From DASUPK01 sp963833375 (GTDB lineage: Bacteria; Actinomycetota; Thermoleophilia; Solirubrobacterales; 70-9), in assembly GCA_963833375.1 (NCBI GenBank), contig CAWHXR010000010.1, forward strand, positions 804,257 to 868,256: DNA of 64,000 nucleotides. Reading direction: 5' to 3'. The notes below the pieces were generated by a model. It was not told the DNA's origin, ran no database searches, and saw only the letters and a list, made by a program, of their open reading frames with translations. The number at the start of each line of letters is the position of its first letter. The stretch's first letter is position 1. Of this stretch, positions 1 to 7,483 are shown in pieces. Position numbers and translations under genes: made by a program.

Positions 1-115
1 AATTCACCTGAGTGAACGCGGGATTCCCGCGCCACTTGGAGGAAACGGAATCACCCAGGTGATTTGCGCGCGATTCCGGGGTTGATGCGTCGGTGCGTGC
101 CATGCTCGGCGCGTG
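1..115. repeat. 115-bp duplicated upstream module, copy 1
   Basis: This stretch is repeated at 6773-6887 with about three mismatches (positions 23, 34 and 110). It contains two palindromes: TTCACCTGAGTGAA near position 3 and AATCACCCAGGTGATT near position 50. Both have TCAC and GTGA arms separated by 4 bases. The copy ends exactly at the GTG start codon of the next gene, so it probably carries promoter and operator. It may extend left of the window. Confidence 0.85.
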
Positions 116-430
116 TCTGTGAGGACGTACCGGCTTACCGTCGAAGGAGAGCTCGGCGACCACATTGCGTCGGCCTTTCCCGGGATGACGCTCACACGCG
201 GTGGCGGCACCACGACGCTGACGGGCGCGCTGCGCGACCAGGCCGAACTTCAGGGCGCGCTCAAGCGCGTCTCTGACCTCGGGCTCGTCCTGCTCGAGAC
301 GAAGGCGGTCGAGGACCGTTCTGAACAGCCCAACACCGAAAACGGGTTTGTCCAGGCGACCGGGCCTGGCTTTGAACAAATCGGCATCACCGCCGGTCGG
401 GTGAGGCACAAGAAAGGAGTGGACCCATGA
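113..430 (+). CDS. small uncharacterised protein (105 aa)
   Basis: I do not recognise a named family. The N-terminal 65 residues alternate strand and helix (VRTYRLTVEGEL, then TTTLTGALRDQAELQGAL, then LGLVLLETKAV). This looks like a small ACT/BON-like alpha-beta fold, but that is only an impression. The C-terminal 35 residues look disordered. The GTG start sits at the end of the duplicated upstream module, and the stop overlaps the cupin start by 4 bases (ATGA), so the two genes are almost certainly co-translated. There is no signal peptide or membrane segment. Confidence 0.6.
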   Translation: MSVRTYRLTVEGELGDHIASAFPGMTLTRGGGTTTLTGALRDQAELQGALKRVSDLGLVLLETKAVEDRSEQPNTENGFVQATGPGFEQIGITAGRVRHKKGVDP

Positions 431-819
431 GAAGCCAATTGACGGATATGGAACCGGTTGACGACTACGTCACCCAGAACACCCCGGGCCTCAAGATCTG
501 GCAGGAAGTCTGGGGCGACATGCAGTGCGCCTACCACGTCTTTGCCCCGGGTACTGACTTCACAGAGCTGCTGGCGCCAATGCCGGACGGCCTGTGCGGG
601 GTTCCACACCACGCCTACATCATCAGCGGCACGCTGAAGGTCATCTACAAGGACGGGACCACTGACGTCTGCAAGGCCGGCGACGTGTGCTTCTGGCCGG
701 CTCCGCACAACTTCATCTCAGAGGAAGGGGCCGAGATCATCCAGTTCAGCGGTGCTGGCGCCCTGGCAGCGCAGGCCGCGGTCATCGAGGAGCTTATGGC
801 CAAGCAGGCAAAGGAGTAG
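427..819 (+). CDS. cupin-domain protein
   Basis: This 130-residue single-domain cupin has the first motif around residues 55-75 (GVPHHAYIISGTLKVIYKDG) and the second around residues 80-95 (AGDVCFWPAPHN). The histidines in both motifs could bind a metal. Three cysteines are present, including one in each motif region, which is unusual for a simple cupin and may suit a thiol or sulfur role. The start is preceded by AGGAG and overlaps the upstream stop. A rhodanese lies downstream in the same direction, so a sulfur or redox role is plausible but inferred. Confidence 0.75.
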   Translation: MRSQLTDMEPVDDYVTQNTPGLKIWQEVWGDMQCAYHVFAPGTDFTELLAPMPDGLCGVPHHAYIISGTLKVIYKDGTTDVCKAGDVCFWPAPHNFISEEGAEIIQFSGAGALAAQAAVIEELMAKQAKE

Positions 820-970
820 GCGGTCGGAGCCGTCGACCGACCGCGGTTGTCAGGTTCGGCCGCTGTGTTGGGGCGGGGCTTGTCCGGAATGGCAGGCCCG
901 CCTCCCGGACGCCTTCAATCACCTCCGTTTCCCCGACTGCACATGCAAGAAAAGAAAGCGAGTTGACGGT

Positions 971-1657
971 ATGGAAGCAGCCCGAGAGCAGCTGAAGATA
1001 GGTCCAGTCGCAGATGGCCGGCGTCACATCGACAACACCCGCGGCATGGCCTTTTGCGGGCTTGCCGCTTTCGTCGGCGACCCGCCCGTGGAGTCCGACA
1101 TCTATACGGCGACTGGCATCACGGACGTGACCCCCGAAACCGCGGGCACGATCGACGCGGAGAGTCTGTCGCGTGAACTCGGCGTCAAGTGCGCCGTCAA
1201 TGGCGGGCGCTTCTGGACGATGGACGAAATCGACTACACCGGTGGTGAGGTAGTCGACTTCCAGGGCGTCAAGATGGCCTGGGTCGGCAAGATGACCGCC
1301 GAGGAAACGCGCTCGGAGTTCACCAACACCTACGTGGGCGCGGAAATCACCCGGGACACCGTCTGGACCTACAAGGCGGGCAAGCCGGTCTACCTGCTGC
1401 GCACCCCGGACAAGGCGGTCTGGGTCAACCAGGAATACACGAAGGATGTCGACAAGGACCTGACCGTCGACACCCTTGACCAACTCGGCGACAAGTTGAA
1501 GTTGCCCGAGGGGTGGACCTTCGAGACCAAGGTGCTCGACGAGGATCTGGTGCTCGATACGAGTCGCGCCGGCGGCGTGGCTTCGATCCTGCGTGACGAC
1601 CTGGGCTGCTCCTACCAGTGCACCGGTCTTGACGACAGCGCCAACTACGTGCCCTGA
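971..1657 (+). CDS. conserved protein of unknown function (228 aa)
   Basis: I cannot assign a domain. The protein is soluble and acidic, with a central beta-rich part and a C-terminal block (LPEGWTFETKVLDEDLVLDT, then a stretch ending CSYQCTG) resembling conserved hypothetical proteins seen in several phyla. I chose ATG at 971, preceded by a purine-rich AAGAAAAGAAAGCGAG. An upstream in-frame start at 752 would run through the cupin gene and a low-complexity spacer. ATG 1046 is an alternative. It lies between the cupin and rhodanese genes on the same strand with gaps of about 150 and 80 bases. Internal promoters are possible. Confidence 0.6.
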   Translation: MEAAREQLKIGPVADGRRHIDNTRGMAFCGLAAFVGDPPVESDIYTATGITDVTPETAGTIDAESLSRELGVKCAVNGGRFWTMDEIDYTGGEVVDFQGVKMAWVGKMTAEETRSEFTNTYVGAEITRDTVWTYKAGKPVYLLRTPDKAVWVNQEYTKDVDKDLTVDTLDQLGDKLKLPEGWTFETKVLDEDLVLDTSRAGGVASILRDDLGCSYQCTGLDDSANYVP

Positions 1658-1737
1658 ACCGCGATAGAGCGCTCCGGGCCGGGCGCGCCACTGACGGCGA
1701 GCTCCGCTCCGGAGCCGCGGAGGGCAAGGAGGAAACG

Positions 1738-2298
1738 ATGACCGAAGCGACACACGACGGGCGTCCGATCGTGGAGCAGCGACAGACGAGCCTGGGGCTC
1801 TACGTCACCGCGAAGGAGGCCTACGACATGTGGCAGGCGGACCCCGAGGGCGTGAAGATCCTCGACGTCCGCACGCCCGAGGAGTGGGTCTTCACCGGCC
1901 ACGCTCCGATGGCGACGAACATCCCACTGGCGTTCCTGTCCTACGTTTGGGACGACGAGAAGAAGGGCTTCTCGTGGTCGCTGAACCCCGACTTCGTCGA
2001 GCTCGTCAAGGAGCGGTACTCCCCCGACGACACGATCCTGGTCTCGTGCCGCTCCGGCGGCCGAGGCGCGATGGCGGTCAATGCGCTGGCGGGCGAGGGG
2101 TTCACGAAGGCCTACAACATCCTCGACGGGATGGAGGGCAGCAGGGTCGAAGATCCGGACAGCGTCTTCGATGGCATGCGGCGGAAGAACGGCTGGAAGG
2201 AGTCCGGCCTGCCGTGGACCTACGACCTCGATCCCGAGCAGATGGCGCTGCCGGAGCGTGAGGCCGGGGACCTTCATCCGGGCAACCCCGAGGACTGA
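1738..2298 (+). CDS. rhodanese-like domain protein
   Basis: This 186-residue protein has one rhodanese domain spanning roughly residues 20-150. The characteristic start ILDVRTPEEW is at about residue 40, and the active-site loop CRSGGRGA, with the persulfide-accepting cysteine, is at about residue 103. The loop is the six-residue sulfurtransferase type (C-R-S-G-G-R). An insertion between these motifs (YVWDDEKKGFSWSLN) is typical of the longer single-domain forms. An AAGGAGGAA ribosome-binding site lies 4 bases before the ATG. The family moves sulfane sulfur; the physiological acceptor is unknown here. Confidence 0.88.
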   Translation: MTEATHDGRPIVEQRQTSLGLYVTAKEAYDMWQADPEGVKILDVRTPEEWVFTGHAPMATNIPLAFLSYVWDDEKKGFSWSLNPDFVELVKERYSPDDTILVSCRSGGRGAMAVNALAGEGFTKAYNILDGMEGSRVEDPDSVFDGMRRKNGWKESGLPWTYDLDPEQMALPEREAGDLHPGNPED

Positions 2299-2384
2299 GG
2301 AGAGATGAGAGGCGGCGGGGGCTTCCAACCGCCCCTCGGAAATGCGGAGCATCGTCGCGTCGCCCGCCCGGCTGGAGATCGTGA

Positions 2385-3662
2385 ATGGAGTGGGCGCTCG
2401 CGCTCGTGGCGGTGGCGCTGCTCGGCGTCGCCGCCGTCTCGCGGCGGCTGGCCGGCACGCCGATCACGCCGGCGATCCTGTTCGTGGCCTTCGGGTTGCT
2501 GGTCGGGCCGAAGACGCTCGACGCGGTCGACCTCTCGAGCACCGGCTCGACCGTGCGCGTCCTGGCGGAGGCGACGCTCGCCTTGGTGCTCTTCTGCGAC
2601 GCCTCGCGGATCGACCTGGGTCAATTGCGGCGTGCCGCGGACGTCCCGGTGCGGCTGCTCGGGATCGGGCTGCCGCTGACGATCATCCTGGGTGCGTTGG
2701 CCGCGGCTGCGCTCTTCGGGGAGCTGAGCGTCGAAGAGGCCGTGATCCTCGGGATCGTCCTGGCGCCGACGGACGCCGCGCTGGGGCAGGCCGTCGTCAC
2801 CGAGCCGCGCGTGCCACAGAGGATCCGCCAGGGACTCAATGTCGAGAGCGGGCTCAACGACGGGATCTGCGTGCCCCTGCTGTTCGCGGCCGTGGCGGCC
2901 GCCGACGTCCATTCCGAGATCTCGGGCGGCCGCAGCCCCGGGACGCTGCTCCTCGAGGAGATCGGCTACGGCGTCTTGGGTGGGGTGGTGGCCGGGCTGT
3001 TGATCGCCGCCATCGTCAGGGAGGCGGGGCGGCGCGACATGATCTCCCCAGCCTGGAGACCGGTGATCCCGGCTGCCGGCGCCGCCCTCGCCTACGGCAT
3101 CGCCAGTGCGCTCGACGGGTCCGGGTTCATCGCGGCTTTCGTCGGCGGCATCGTCTTTCGCCTGGCGTTGGGCCGCGACCCGGAGGAGCTCAACCGGCTC
3201 AGCGAGGAGGTGGGCGCCGTCCTCAACGGGGTCACCTTCGTGCTCTTCGGCGCCATCCTGCTCGGGCCCGCGCTCGGCGAGCTCAGCTGGCAGCTGGCCT
3301 TGTACGCCGTCCTCAGCCTCACGCTCGTGCGAATGGTCCCGGTCGTCATCGCGATGCTGGGCTCGCACGCCCGTCTTCCCACGCTGGGCTTCCTCGGCTG
3401 GTTCGGTCCCCGCGGGCTGGCGTCGATCGTCTTCGCGGTGATCGTCGTCGAGGAGTCGAACCTGCCCCATGTCCACCTGATCGTGATCGCGATCTATCTG
3501 ACGGTGGGGCTGTCGGTGCTGGCGCACGGACTGACCGCCGCCCCGCTCGCCGACCGCTACGCCCGCTGGTACGAGCAGCACCCGCGCGCGACACCCCCGC
3601 AGATGGAGAGCGCCCCAGCCGAGGTCACGCGAGCCCGCGGGCCGGCCGGCCAGGCCGCGTAG
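2385..3662 (+). CDS. Na+/H+ antiporter, CPA1 (NhaP-like) family
   Basis: The 425-residue protein is polytopic, with about 12 hydrophobic segments, and exchanges monovalent cations for protons across the membrane. CPA1 hallmarks are visible: APTDAALGQAVV in the fourth or fifth helix, ESGLNDGICVPLLF with the ND ion-binding pair, and WFGPRGLASI near the C-terminus. It starts at an ATG about 85 bases after the rhodanese gene. The C-terminal 30 residues are a short hydrophilic tail, so there is no large regulatory domain. The genes around it suggest osmotic or pH stress. Confidence 0.88.
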   Translation: MEWALALVAVALLGVAAVSRRLAGTPITPAILFVAFGLLVGPKTLDAVDLSSTGSTVRVLAEATLALVLFCDASRIDLGQLRRAADVPVRLLGIGLPLTIILGALAAAALFGELSVEEAVILGIVLAPTDAALGQAVVTEPRVPQRIRQGLNVESGLNDGICVPLLFAAVAAADVHSEISGGRSPGTLLLEEIGYGVLGGVVAGLLIAAIVREAGRRDMISPAWRPVIPAAGAALAYGIASALDGSGFIAAFVGGIVFRLALGRDPEELNRLSEEVGAVLNGVTFVLFGAILLGPALGELSWQLALYAVLSLTLVRMVPVVIAMLGSHARLPTLGFLGWFGPRGLASIVFAVIVVEESNLPHVHLIVIAIYLTVGLSVLAHGLTAAPLADRYARWYEQHPRATPPQMESAPAEVTRARGPAGQAA

Positions 3663-3735
3663 CGGAGACAGCGACGGTGGCCCGCACCAGCGAGAAAGAA
3701 ACCGTGAGTCTCATCAACACACCGGAGGTGACGTG

Positions 3736-4146
3736 ATGGTCTGGGCGATCCTTGCACTGATAGGAGTCCCGCTGTGGCTTTGTGCGCTCGGGATCTTGAG
3801 CGTGGTGCTGCGCAATCGAAAGCTTCGTAATCGCTACGGCGACATCCCGGTTCGGGTGCGCCGGCCCGGGAAGAAACGCTGGACACGCGGCCACGCAATC
3901 TGGGTGGCGGACGTGTTCGCCTGGCGGGGCTCGCCCGCGGCCTGGAACGAGGACCTGCTCGAGGTGAGCGAGGCCACGATCCGGTCGGCGGATGCCGAGG
4001 AGCGCGAAAAGCTGCACCGGCTGGGAGACGAATCCGCGATTGCGACCCTGGCGACCGCAGACGGTGACCCGCTCGAGGTGGCTGTCGATACCGACCGACG
4101 CTCGGCGCTTCTCGGTCCATTCGCCACCGCTGGCGGAACGGGCTGA
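3736..4146 (+). CDS. DUF2550-like single-pass membrane protein
   Basis: An N-terminal transmembrane helix (WAILALIGVPLWLCALGIL) is followed by a basic patch and a small soluble domain (PVRVRRPGKKRWTRGHAIWV, then FAWRG) resembling actinobacterial DUF2550 proteins. I chose ATG 3736, seven bases after GGAGG. The GTG immediately before it (3733) is also in frame. The C-terminal 40 residues are variable. Function is unknown. In other actinobacteria DUF2550 genes often lie near ATP synthase genes, which is not the case here. The family call is moderate. Confidence 0.6.
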   Translation: MVWAILALIGVPLWLCALGILSVVLRNRKLRNRYGDIPVRVRRPGKKRWTRGHAIWVADVFAWRGSPAAWNEDLLEVSEATIRSADAEEREKLHRLGDESAIATLATADGDPLEVAVDTDRRSALLGPFATAGGTG

Positions 4147-4266
4147 GCTGCGCCTGCGGCCTGACTCCGTAGGTGGTTCTCCACGAGGCCAAATCAGTGC
4201 TGCGGTGCTAGGGCGAGGCCTGTCGGGAGCGAGACCCTTGTACCCAGCGAAAGAAGGAGCTGATCC

Positions 4267-5064
4267 GTGGAAGTCGAGAGCAACGATAAGCAGCAGTCTG
4301 CGACGGTCGACCAGGGCACCGAGCCGAAGGAACGCCCTTCGGTGAAGGCGGAACAGGGCCAGCACGCTGAGGCTGGCGACGAAGCCCCCGTCGGCGTGGC
4401 CGAGCTCGAGGCGATGGCCGCCGCTCAGGGCTGGCACAAGCCGATCCTCGAATGGCGAGAGTTCGCCCGGTCAACCGCCGCCTTGGCCCGGCGGGCATCG
4501 GACCTCCGGGCGATCTGGTTCGAGCACCGCCTCGATCCCGCCTTCCGCGAGGAGCTCATGGTTTCGGTGGCCGCGGCCAACACGAGCCGACAGTGCAGCT
4601 TCGCCCACCGAGAGTGGGCAAAGGGCGAAGGTCTTTCGCTGTCCGAGCTTGCCGCGATCGAGCACAAGCAGCCCGAGGCGCTCGACGCGCGGACCTGGGC
4701 CGCGGTCGCTTGGGCGCAAGCCGCCGCTCGGAGTCACTTTCGCCTCGCCGAGGTCCCGGCCGTCATCGAGGCCAACTTCCGGGGGCGGTTCAGTCCTCAG
4801 GAGCAGGCGGACATCGAGCTGGTCGCTCGAACGATGACCTGGATGAACCGGACCAGCAACACCGTGGATGCGGCCCTTTCACGCTTGCGCGGGGAACCGG
4901 TGCCGGGAGGCGGGGTGCTGCGCGAGCTCACGGCGGTCCTGATCTACGCGCTCACCACGCCGTTCGTCCTCGTCATCCTGAGCGTCAAGCAGCGACGCAG
5001 CCCGATCTCGTTGATCGCAGCCATCGGGCCTTTCTTCCGGGAGTTCGAGGCGCGCCAGCATTGA
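4267..5064 (+). CDS. AhpD/carboxymuconolactone decarboxylase-like protein
   Basis: A charged, probably disordered N-terminus of about 45 residues is followed by an all-helical domain of the AhpD/CMD fold (residues about 50-210) and a hydrophobic segment near residue 225 that could anchor it to the membrane. The signature region reads SRQCSFAHREWAKGEG. Classical AhpD has a CxxC pair followed by a histidine. Here only one cysteine remains, so a peroxidase-reductant role like that of AhpD is doubtful. The GTG start follows GAAGGAG. It shares the fold with the small gene at 6303, so the block has two CMD-type proteins. Confidence 0.65.
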   Translation: MEVESNDKQQSATVDQGTEPKERPSVKAEQGQHAEAGDEAPVGVAELEAMAAAQGWHKPILEWREFARSTAALARRASDLRAIWFEHRLDPAFREELMVSVAAANTSRQCSFAHREWAKGEGLSLSELAAIEHKQPEALDARTWAAVAWAQAAARSHFRLAEVPAVIEANFRGRFSPQEQADIELVARTMTWMNRTSNTVDAALSRLRGEPVPGGGVLRELTAVLIYALTTPFVLVILSVKQRRSPISLIAAIGPFFREFEARQH

Positions 5065-5145
5065 TCGCTGCGGCCAGGATCCCCCTCGGGGCGGCGGGCA
5101 CCGCGTGATCTTTCCCCCGGCTCCTGTCGACAACAGCGTCCGATA

Positions 5146-5838
5146 ATGGGCCAGATCGTTCTTCTCGCTTTCGGGGCGGCGGTCTTCCCGACGCTGATCG
5201 CATGCGTGGCGATCATGATCTCGCGGCCGTCGCCACGGCCGCTCTTGCTCGCGTTCTACCTCGGCGGGCTGATCGCGAGCCTGACGTCAGGCATCTTCGT
5301 CCTGTCGGCCTTCAATGACGGCAACGCAGTGCTCAGCAGCGATGCGTCCAGTCCGAGCCCCGGCACCTCGATCGTGGCTGGGCTCGGTTCGCTGCTGCTC
5401 TCCTGGCTGATGGCATCAAGGCGCGGCAACGCGCTGCTTGATCGGTGGCGCAGCCGTCACCCCCGGCACCGGAAGCAGAAGGAGGGACCCAGCTGGGCTG
5501 AGCGTCACCTGGGCCGCGCCAATGCGAGGGTCGCGTTCGTGGTTGGCGCGGCGATCAATCTGCCGGGACCGTTCTATCTGCTCGCGCTGGGCGACATCGC
5601 GACCGGCGACTACGGCACCGCAGAGCAACTCGGCCTGATCCTGCTGTTCAACGCGATCATGTTTCTCCTCGTCGAAGTGCCGCTCGTCGGCTACCTCGTC
5701 CGCCCCGAGCAGACCGCCGAGCGAGTCGCCAGCTTCGCGACCTGGCTCAACGCCAACGGTCTGCGGGTGATGGGCTGGCTCGTCGGCGTGGTCGGCGTGG
5801 GCTTGATCGTGCAGGGCCTCGCCGCAGCTGCGGGCTGA
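5146..5838 (+). CDS. GAP (Sap/LysE-like) family membrane protein
   Basis: The 230-residue protein has six predicted membrane helices split by a basic cytoplasmic loop (residues about 95-125, rich in R, H and K). This layout matches the GAP family. Mycobacterial relatives are the Sap proteins, which help move glycolipids to the cell surface. Hallmarks visible are the N-terminal VFPTLIACVAIMISRPSPRP and INLPGPFYLLALG after the loop. There is no strong ribosome-binding site before the ATG. Substrate is unknown. Confidence 0.75.
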   Translation: MGQIVLLAFGAAVFPTLIACVAIMISRPSPRPLLLAFYLGGLIASLTSGIFVLSAFNDGNAVLSSDASSPSPGTSIVAGLGSLLLSWLMASRRGNALLDRWRSRHPRHRKQKEGPSWAERHLGRANARVAFVVGAAINLPGPFYLLALGDIATGDYGTAEQLGLILLFNAIMFLLVEVPLVGYLVRPEQTAERVASFATWLNANGLRVMGWLVGVVGVGLIVQGLAAAAG

Positions 5839-5876
5839 ACACAACAGCGGTCGGGATCAACTTGGCCCGTCAGGCA

Positions 5877-6119
5877 TCACGCTCCACCTGCTCGCTGACC
5901 GAGTTCCGAGGGGCGCGCAATCAGGTAGATCAGGATGCCGATCAGCGGGATGATGAAGATCAGCAGGGTCCAACCCGCCTTCCCCCAGCCGGATAGATCG
6001 TGGCGGGTAAAGATGTCGGTGAACACCGCGATGAACATCCAGACCGCCAGGAAGAGGAAGAAGAAGGCGAGCATCGCCACCAGCAGGTTGCCCAGGGTGA
6101 AGTCGGCCAGAAGCAGCAT
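5877..6119 (-). CDS. PLDc_N-type small membrane protein
   Basis: An 80-residue protein with two transmembrane helices joined by a short loop (FTRHDLSGWGKAGW), followed by the second helix IFIIPLIGILIYLIARP. This is the pattern of the phospholipase D N-terminal (PLDc_N) domain when it occurs alone. No phosphodiesterase domain is attached. I use ATG at 6119 because GAAAGGAA precedes it; a longer upstream extension lacks these signals. It is transcribed divergently from the gene at 6303, with a palindrome between them. Confidence 0.75.
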   Translation of the reverse strand: MLLLADFTLGNLLVAMLAFFFLFLAVWMFIAVFTDIFTRHDLSGWGKAGWTLLIFIIPLIGILIYLIARPSELGQRAGGA

Positions 6120-6193
6120 CTGAGTTCCTTTCTCGAGCGTGCACTTCCGGACAGCGGAAGCGATTACGGGGCACCGTATCCGCCGGTGACTGG

Positions 6194-6219
6194 AATTCAT
6201 TCACCCCAACCGGGTGATG
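6194..6219. promoter_or_regulatory. palindrome in divergent promoter region, related to the 115-bp module
   Basis: TCACCC (6201-6206) and GGGTGA (6212-6217) form a perfect inverted repeat between the divergent genes at 6119 (minus) and 6303 (plus). The arms match those of AATCACCCAGGTGATT in the two copies of the duplicated module, but the spacer is longer. The shared arms suggest one regulator acting at several promoters in this block. This is inference from sequence only. Confidence 0.5.
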
Positions 6220-6302
6220 CGGCCGGCAGATCGGTGCGCCAGGCTGCGGACTCGACGGCCAAACGATCGAGACCTCCGAATGGAGACGAGAGGAGTCACG
6301 CC

Positions 6303-6632
6303 ATGTCAGACGAGGTGAACGCACCGGTTCTAGAGACCCTGGTGAAAATGAATGAAGGGACACCCGAGGCCTCCGGTCTCGACGCCGAGACCTACATGCT
6401 CGTGCGGATCGCCGCGCTGGCGTCGGTCGGGGCGCCGCCGGCCTCCTACCTCTTGAACCTCGGGGCGGCTTCCGAGCTGGGCGTGAGCGCCGAGCAGGTC
6501 CAGGGAGTGCTGATCGCCATCGCTCCGGTGATCGGGTCCGCCCGCGTGGCCTCGGCGGGCAGCGCCATCGCACGCGCCCTGGGATTCGCCACCGCGGTCG
6601 TCGAGGAGTCGGAGATGGAGGCGGGCAGCTGA
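6303..6632 (+). CDS. small carboxymuconolactone decarboxylase-fold protein
   Basis: A 109-residue all-helical protein. The pattern LDAETYMLVRIAALASVGAP then SYLLNLGAASELGVS then VQGVLIAIAPVIGSARV is that of short CMD-family proteins common in actinobacteria. It has no cysteine, so it cannot use the AhpD-type thiol chemistry. Enzymatic activity is uncertain. GAGAGGAGT precedes the ATG. It lies between two copies of similar palindromes, upstream of the second copy of the duplicated module. Confidence 0.8.
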   Translation: MSDEVNAPVLETLVKMNEGTPEASGLDAETYMLVRIAALASVGAPPASYLLNLGAASELGVSAEQVQGVLIAIAPVIGSARVASAGSAIARALGFATAVVEESEMEAGS

Positions 6633-6772
6633 CAGGCCGAGGTTTCGGGTTCGGTCGCAGAAATCGAGTCACGAACGAGAACAACGTGTAACCCAAGCAA
6701 GGAGATTTGAAGATGCCACTAGGAGGAGACAGACGTCAGTGCCTCCGCCCCCGAGCTTGGGCCCGGCCGCTG

Positions 6773-6887
6773 AATTCACCTGAGTGAACGCGGGGTTCCC
6801 GCGCCCCTTGGAGGAAACGGAATCACCCAGGTGATTTGCGCGCGATTCCGGGGTTGATGCGTCGGTGCGTGCCATGCTCGGGGCGTG
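6773..6887. repeat. 115-bp duplicated upstream module, copy 2
   Basis: This is the second copy of positions 1-115, with the same two palindromes (TTCACCTGAGTGAA and AATCACCCAGGTGATT). It ends at the GTG of a short open frame (6885-6977) that precedes the DUF7144 gene. High identity over non-coding sequence, broken exactly at a start codon, argues for a recent duplication of a regulatory module or strong selection on it. Confidence 0.88.
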
Positions 6888-6977
6888 AGCGAGGGGTGGC
6901 TGACAGCTTTTCGGCCGGGTGCGCGAAGTTCGAACGCGCTCCCCTCGGATACGGCCGCCGACGGCGGCGGCCGGTGA
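6885..6977 (+). other. possible leader peptide or truncated gene start (30 codons)
   Basis: The GTG at the end of the second module copy opens a 30-codon frame (MSEGWLTAFRPGARSS and onwards) ending in TGA 18 bases before the DUF7144 start, next to AAAAGGAGGAAA. In copy 1 the same GTG starts a 105-residue gene, but the peptides are unrelated. It is either a translated leader or a coincidence. Confidence 0.25.
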
Positions 6978-6995
6978 AAAGGAGGAAATCCCTAA

Positions 6996-7394
6996 ATGAG
7001 AGGTGCAGGCCGCGTCGTCTTCGTCGCCATCTTGCTGCTGATCGTGGGGACCCTGAACATCATCTACGGCATCGGCGCCCTTGCCGATGCGAACTTCTAC
7101 GTCAATGACACCAGGTACGTCCTCACCAACCTGCACACGCTGGGCTGGGTGCTGATCATCCTCGGGGTGATCCAGCTGACCGGAGGGTTCTCGCTGATGG
7201 CCGGCAACGTCTACGGCCGGGTGATCGGGATCATCGCCGGCAGCCTCGGTGCAATCGGGGCCCTGTTCTCGATGGGCGACCACCACCCGTTCTGGGAGCT
7301 GGGCATCTTCGCTCTTTGCATCTGGATCGTCTACGGGATCATCGTCTTCGGCCCCGAGGAGCCGTCGGAGGTCGGGACGGGCCCAAGAGCCTGA
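6996..7394 (+). CDS. DUF7144 family four-helix membrane protein
   Basis: A 132-residue protein with four transmembrane helices. The pattern FVAILLLIVGTLNIIYGIGA, then NLHTLGWVLIILGVIQ, then YGRVIGIIAGSLGAIGALFS fits DUF7144, a family widespread in actinobacteria with no established role. AAAGGAGGAAA lies 8 bases before the ATG, a strong translation signal. It is controlled by the second copy of the duplicated module and followed by a long hairpin, so it is probably a single-gene unit. Confidence 0.8.
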   Translation: MRGAGRVVFVAILLLIVGTLNIIYGIGALADANFYVNDTRYVLTNLHTLGWVLIILGVIQLTGGFSLMAGNVYGRVIGIIAGSLGAIGALFSMGDHHPFWELGIFALCIWIVYGIIVFGPEEPSEVGTGPRA

Positions 7395-7399
7395 CCGAG

Positions 7400-7438
7400 C
7401 GCGGGAGCCCGGCCTCGGCTCGCGGCCGGGCTCCCGCG
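7400..7438 (+). terminator. strong hairpin, probable terminator
   Basis: A perfect 15-bp stem (CGCGGGAGCCCGGCC, 7400-7414, pairing with 7424-7438) with a 9-base loop lies just after the DUF7144 stop. There is no clear T-run, which is common for high-GC actinobacterial terminators. Confidence 0.6.
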
Positions 7439-7483
7439 ACCGTCCGGTCCGTGAGCAGATGACCGCGGAAAGTCACTGAGCAG

